NCBI GenBank assembly: GCA_037447655.1 | Contig: JBBHKE010003251.1 | Location: 1-64,000 of the forward strand | Reading direction: 5' to 3' | Origin: Zygnema cylindricum | Taxonomy: Eukaryota; Streptophyta; Zygnematophyceae; Zygnematales; Zygnemataceae | DNA: 64,000 bases | Part shown: positions 60,091 to 64,000 of the stretch, in pieces | How the letters are laid out: every line of letters starts with the position of its first letter | Numbering within the stretch: the stretch's first letter is position 1 | Program-made: the position numbers and the translations under genes | Notes under the pieces: generated by a model | Databases searched by the model: none | What the model saw: only the letters and a program-made list of their open reading frames with translations | What the model was told of the DNA's origin: nothing

Positions 60091-61196
60091 TGCCACAAGC
60101 ATAGTAGATATTTTTCGGATGAGTTTGCTTTAGATTTGTAAAAATGGCTTTGTCCTAGCACATGTGGGCCGATGCCCTTGTGTCCATGATCCATCCACCA
60201 TCTTTGGGACCCTCCATTGCTGCCGCCATATCAAGTAACTCCGCATCTTCTTCATTATTGAAGCTTAGAGATGAATCTGCATCATGTGCAAAGGCTAAAA
60301 AAAGTGCATTTCCTCTTGATGGATTGCTAGAAAAGCCTTTGTGAAACTGGCTTTGTTGCCACCCAGGCCTGTATAAACCTGTTTCATTCGCCTTTTTTAA
60401 CTATTAACAATACCTATATCCATGTCCTTTCTCAGAGCAATAAAAACAAGCGTAAGAACCCTCCCTATTTGGCCTCTGACCACCCTCATTAAATTGGTTT
60501 TGATTCTGGTTAAATTGGTTTCTGTTCTGATTAAACTGATTTTTCTTCTCAAAGTCTGTACTTAAAGCCTCTACTTTCTTTTCACCATCAAGGATCTTGC
60601 ATGTAGACTCTTCTTCTAGTATAAGGTTGTAAGCTAACTGAAAACTCCAGCTAGACTTATTATGACCTTTTAATGTTGTAGACATTCCCTTCATATGACT
60701 AGGGAGACCTCTAATAAGCAAGGCTGCTTGTTGGAATTCTGCAAAAGTTCCACCAGCTGAAGAGTGTGCATCAATGAGTTCTCTAAACTTATCAAAATAC
60801 TCGGCCATAGATCCCCCCGAGTATTTGTAGTCCCAGATCCGGCCAGCCACCAGAAGCTCCTCCTGGACTTTCGCCTTTTCATGGGAAGTTTTCAGTGATG
60901 TCCAAATCTCGCTTGCCTTTTTCATCTTGAGCCGAGACATAACAAGATTCTTTGAGATATAAAGGATCAGATTGTTTCGAGCGAGAAAGTTCTTCCCAGC
61001 TCGGATCCGTTTCAGCAAGAGATCCATCTTAGACCCCCATCAAGTCAGCAGTTTCAAAAGATGATTCGACCATAACTGCCCAGTTTGCATATTTTTGGCC
61101 ATTGAAGACAGGAATTCTTGACGAAATGCCCATAAATTGTTGTTCAACAACCACAATTGCAGGTGGAGATCCACCAGTAGCAGTAGATGTAGACAT
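60091..61196 (-). pseudogene. Copia gag and protease of element A, broken
   Basis: The ATG at 61196 lies in the LTR (MSTSTATGGSPPAIVVVEQ). The mutated primer site follows (FMG), then SSRIPVFNGQKYANW. A TAA stop at 61029-61031 falls where B has Leu in GVLDGS. The Gag core then continues in another frame (FLARNNLILYISKNL, MKKASEIWTSL, YKYSGGSMAEYFDKFRELID). NQNQFN repeats and an intact CCHC knuckle CFYCSEKGHGYRYC end with a stop at 60404. The protease is in GWIMDTRASAHMC, where the catalytic D-T-G has become D-T-R, which would abolish activity. Confidence 0.85.
61127..61137 (-). other. Mutated half-tRNA primer binding site of element A
   Basis: The minus strand reads ATTTATGGGCA directly after the LTR end CAACA, against GGTTATGGGCC in B. 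The ATGGGC core is kept, and three or more flanking bases have changed. Confidence 0.6.
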
Positions 61197-62125
61197 AGAC
61201 TTCAGCAAAAGCTACCATAAATCCTATCAAACAGCTAACTTTAATACACCACAGAAAGTACTTCACAGTTTCAAATAACACAAAAATCCACACTAAAACA
61301 GTATCACATGTAGTCTGCCAATTCCCAAAATTGCAGCCCAATTGAATGAGTAAACCATTAGACATAACACATGGAAGTTTCCAAAAACTGTCCTTTAGAG
61401 AGTTAGATCTCAATACTGGATTATCCTAATTTGACTAAGTCCTGAACTTTTAAACTCACAGAGTGTGTCTACTGAAAACTAAACAATCATATTTCTACAC
61501 CTGGAACAACAGTACTGTACTATACTACGACAAGGTACCGAATCAGTACGCTATTGTACTATGAGTACGTCCAAGCCCTATTTGACTACTAGACAAAAAT
61601 ATTCTTAGTGGAACACTAAATTCTAATTCACTACGCTACAAACTAATGTGCTTCAGATATATAAATAGTTTCCCGTAAAGGTGCTTAGTCAGTGGTGAAT
61701 GCAAGCGTCCAGCTGACTGTCGATAAAGTGGTCCATGTCACTTGAGGTCAAACAAATTGATAAGTCACTTTGTGGTCCCGTGTGAATCTCGACTGTTGAC
61801 TTGATTCACATCTACGATCATCGTTAAATGTCGTAATATCATTCTCCCAGATAACTGGTTGAGTCTTTGTCCATCTGATTCTTAAATAGTGTTCGTGCGA
61901 TGTGTGACGCGTGGTAAAGTACGTCGACGCCTTCCCGTAAAATCTGTATGATGTATATATTTTGACGCTCTCCCTACAAGAGTACATTTCACTCACAAGG
62001 TGCTACTGATACTGTCACACTAATTGAGGTAAGTATTAAAACTTCACCTGTACCAAAAATATCCTAAGTACTTGGTCTCTCCTCACAGCTCTATTTAGTT
62101 AGTATTAAGATTTTTTATTTCAACA
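61138..62125 (-). repeat. 5' LTR of copia element A
   Basis: In minus orientation it starts TGTTGAAATAAAAAATC at the satellite border (62125) and ends GAACAACA at 61138, 988 bp. It holds one unit of the GATTCAC-GGGACCACAA-GTGAC repeat (about 61760-61790) that is tandemly amplified in B. The ATG at 61196 is 59 nt from the LTR end. The plus-strand terminus TTATTTCAACA joins ACACAAACTG of the satellite, and this exact junction recurs at 62866. Confidence 0.88.
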
Positions 62126-62628
62126 ACACAAACTGTTAGCGCTAACAACAATTATATCCTAACTTACACAAACTGTTACCTCTAACAAGAATTGTTATCT
62201 AAATTACGCAAATTGTTAGCGCTAACATGAATTATAACCTAACTTACACAAACTATTAGCGCTAACAAGAATTGTAACCTAAATTACACAAACTATTAGC
62301 GCTAACAAGATTTGTGACCTTAGTTACACAAACTGTTAGTGCTTAGAAAAATTGTTATCTAAATTACACAAAATGTTAGCGTTAACAAGAATTTTGTCCT
62401 AAATTACACAAACTGTTAGCGCATAGAAGAATTGTTATCTAAATTACACAAACAGTTAGCGCTAACAGGAATTAGTCCCTAAATTACACAAATTGTTAGC
62501 GCTAACAGGAATTGTTACCTTACTTACACAAACTATTAGCGCTAACAAGAATTGTTACCTAAATTACATTAAATGTTAGCGCTAACAGAAATTGTAACCT
62601 AACTTACGCAAAATGATAGCGCTAACAA
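62126..62628. repeat. 40-bp satellite array, block 4a
   Basis: About 12.5 monomers directly after the A LTR. The order of private variants (TTACGCAAATTG, AAGATTTGTGACCTTAGTTAC, GCGCATAGAAG) is repeated in block 4c from 62877, so 4a and 4c are copies of each other. Confidence 0.95.
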
Positions 62629-62715
62629 GTGTTCGTGCGATGTGTGACACGTGGTAAAGTACGTCGACGCCTTCCCGTAAAATCTGTATGATGTATATAT
62701 TTTGACGCGTGTCCT
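62629..62715 (-). mobile_element. 87-bp LTR shard within the satellite
   Basis: GTGTTCGTGCGATGTGTGAC through GTATATATTTTGACGCGTGTCC matches the element A LTR at about 61890-61975 with few differences. Its right edge keeps GACGCGTGTCC, as in the left A LTR (49300s) rather than the right one. There are no element termini, so it arrived by recombination or repair, not transposition. Confidence 0.8.
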
Positions 62716-62865
62716 TACACAAAATATTAGCTATAACAAGAATTGTTACATAACTTACACAAACTGTTAGCGGTAACAAGAATTTTTATCTAAAATACAC
62801 AAAAAATTAGCGCTAATAGGAATTGTTGCCTAAGTTACACAAAATGTTAGCGCTAACCGGATTTG
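62716..62865. repeat. 40-bp satellite array, block 4b
   Basis: Just under four diverged monomers between two LTR pieces. Confidence 0.9.
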
Positions 62866-62876
62866 TTATTTCAACA
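62866..62876 (-). repeat. Second copy of the LTR terminus at the satellite junction
   Basis: TTATTTCAACA followed by ACACAAACTGTTAGCG, identical to the true LTR/satellite junction at 62115-62140. It shows that a segment including the junction was duplicated after element A inserted. Confidence 0.75.
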
Positions 62877-64000
62877 ACACAAACTGTTAGCGCTAACAAC
62901 AATTATTATCCTAACTTACACAAACTGTTAGCTCTAACAAGAATTGTTATCTAAATTACGCAAATTGTTAGCGCTAACAAAAATTGTTACCTAACTTACA
63001 CAAACTATTAGAGCTAACAAGAATTGTAACCTAAATTACACAAACTATTAGCGCTAAAAAGATTTGTGACCTTAGTTACACAAACTGTTAGCGCTTAGAA
63101 GAATTGTTATCTAAATTACACAAAATGTTAGCGTTAACAAGAATTTTTTCCTAAATTACACAAACTCTTAGCCCTAACAATAATTGTTACCTAACTTACA
63201 CAAACTGTTAGCGCATAGAAGAATCGTTATCTAAATTACACAAACTATTAGCGCTAACAAGAATTGTTTCCTAAATTACATTAAATGTTAGCGCTAACAG
63301 AAATTGTTATCTAAAATACACAAACTGTTAGCGCTTAGAAGAGTTGTTATCTAAATTACAAAAACAGTCAGCTCTAACAGGAATTGTTCCCTAAATTACA
63401 CAAACTATTAGCGCTAAAAAAAATTGTAGCCTAACTTACATAAACTGTTAGAGCTAACAGGAATTGTTATCTAACATACACAATCTATTAGCGCTAAAAC
63501 GGATTGTTACCTAAATTACACAAAATGTTAGCACTAACAGGAATTGTTTCCTAAATTACACAAAGTGTTAGCGCTAACAACAATTGTAACCTAACTTACA
63601 CAAATTGTTAGCGCTAACAAAAATTGTTACTTAAATTACACAAACTGTTAGCGCTTATAGCAATTGTTAACTAATTTACACAAACTGTTAGCGCTAACAA
63701 GTATTTTTACCTATATTACAAAAAATGTTAGCGCTAACAAGAATTGTTACATAACTTACACAAACTATTAGCACTTACAATAATTGTAACTTGACTTACA
63801 CAAACTGTTAGCGCTAACAGGAATTGTTACCTAAATTACACAGACAGTTAGCGCTAACAAAAATTGTTATCTAAAATATACAAACTGTTAGCGCTAACAA
63901 GAATTGTTATCTAAATTACACAAATTATTAGCGCTAACAACAATTGTAGCCTAACTTACACAAACTGTTAGCACTAACAAGAATTGTCACCTAAATTACA
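62877..64000. repeat. 40-bp satellite array, block 4c (continues off the window)
   Basis: About 28 monomers in the same orientation as the other blocks. The first seven or so parallel block 4a. The array is not finished at the right edge. Confidence 0.96.

Noticed and set aside
47264-62125. Clean single insertion of the second island with a target duplication
   Set aside because: The flanks (GCTAAC left, ACACA right) do not match and the satellite phase is not preserved, so the island is composite.

Overview
This window looks like nuclear DNA of a plant-type eukaryote. The evidence is intron-split 72-bp leucine-rich-repeat exons of the plant LTGSIP class, a proline-rich extensin-like exon, Ty1/copia and Ty3/gypsy retrotransposons, a hAT-type DNA transposon and about 32 kb of satellite. 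A seed-free land plant or other streptophyte fits best, but a large-genome alga with LRR genes is not excluded. There are no bacterial operons, no CRISPR array and no confident tRNA or rRNA gene.

Layout. 1-7562: the 3' part of one split gene on the + strand, with exons at 492-563, 1785-1856, 3970-4253 and 7168-7562. They encode LRRs, a Cys-rich/EGF-like module and a Pro-rich tail. A decayed gypsy 5' end sits in the last intron. 7563-11789: AT-rich spacer with no recognisable gene. 11790-13930, 19247-34630, 34836-47263 and 62126-64000: one satellite with a 40-bp period, roughly 790 copies in the window, still running at the right edge. Its core is the perfect 14-bp palindrome TGTTAGCGCTAACA. 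13931-19246: a retroelement island made of a copia 5' end (element D) joined to an inverted gypsy 5' end (element E). The gypsy LTR is split by a solo copia LTR (S1), which is itself split by an 832-bp hAT-like element (three nesting levels). 47264-62125: a second island. It holds a copia 5' end (C), then a minus-strand copia element (A) with both LTRs, into which a plus-strand copia element (B) has inserted; B in turn carries a second solo LTR (S2). All copia and gypsy reading frames seen here are broken.

The most unusual feature is shared by every copia family here. Target-site duplications of S1 and S2 and the LTR-LTR alignments place the LTR end at ...CA, directly followed by a primer binding site GGTTATGGGCC(CACC). 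That site is complementary to the anticodon arm of initiator tRNA-Met (the half-tRNA priming known from Drosophila copia), not to its 3' end. It lies inside the gag reading frame, so the first 6 to 50 codons of Gag are encoded by the LTR itself. The length from ATG to LTR end is 2 modulo 3 in eight of nine LTR copies, which is the phase needed to read through the primer site as Gln-Val-Met-Gly. The two gypsy 5' ends use the ordinary 3'-end tRNA-Met site.

The satellite carries a record of its own turnover: a 2.5-kb block repeated at a constant offset of 4145 bp, LTR shards inside the array, and a duplicated LTR/array junction.
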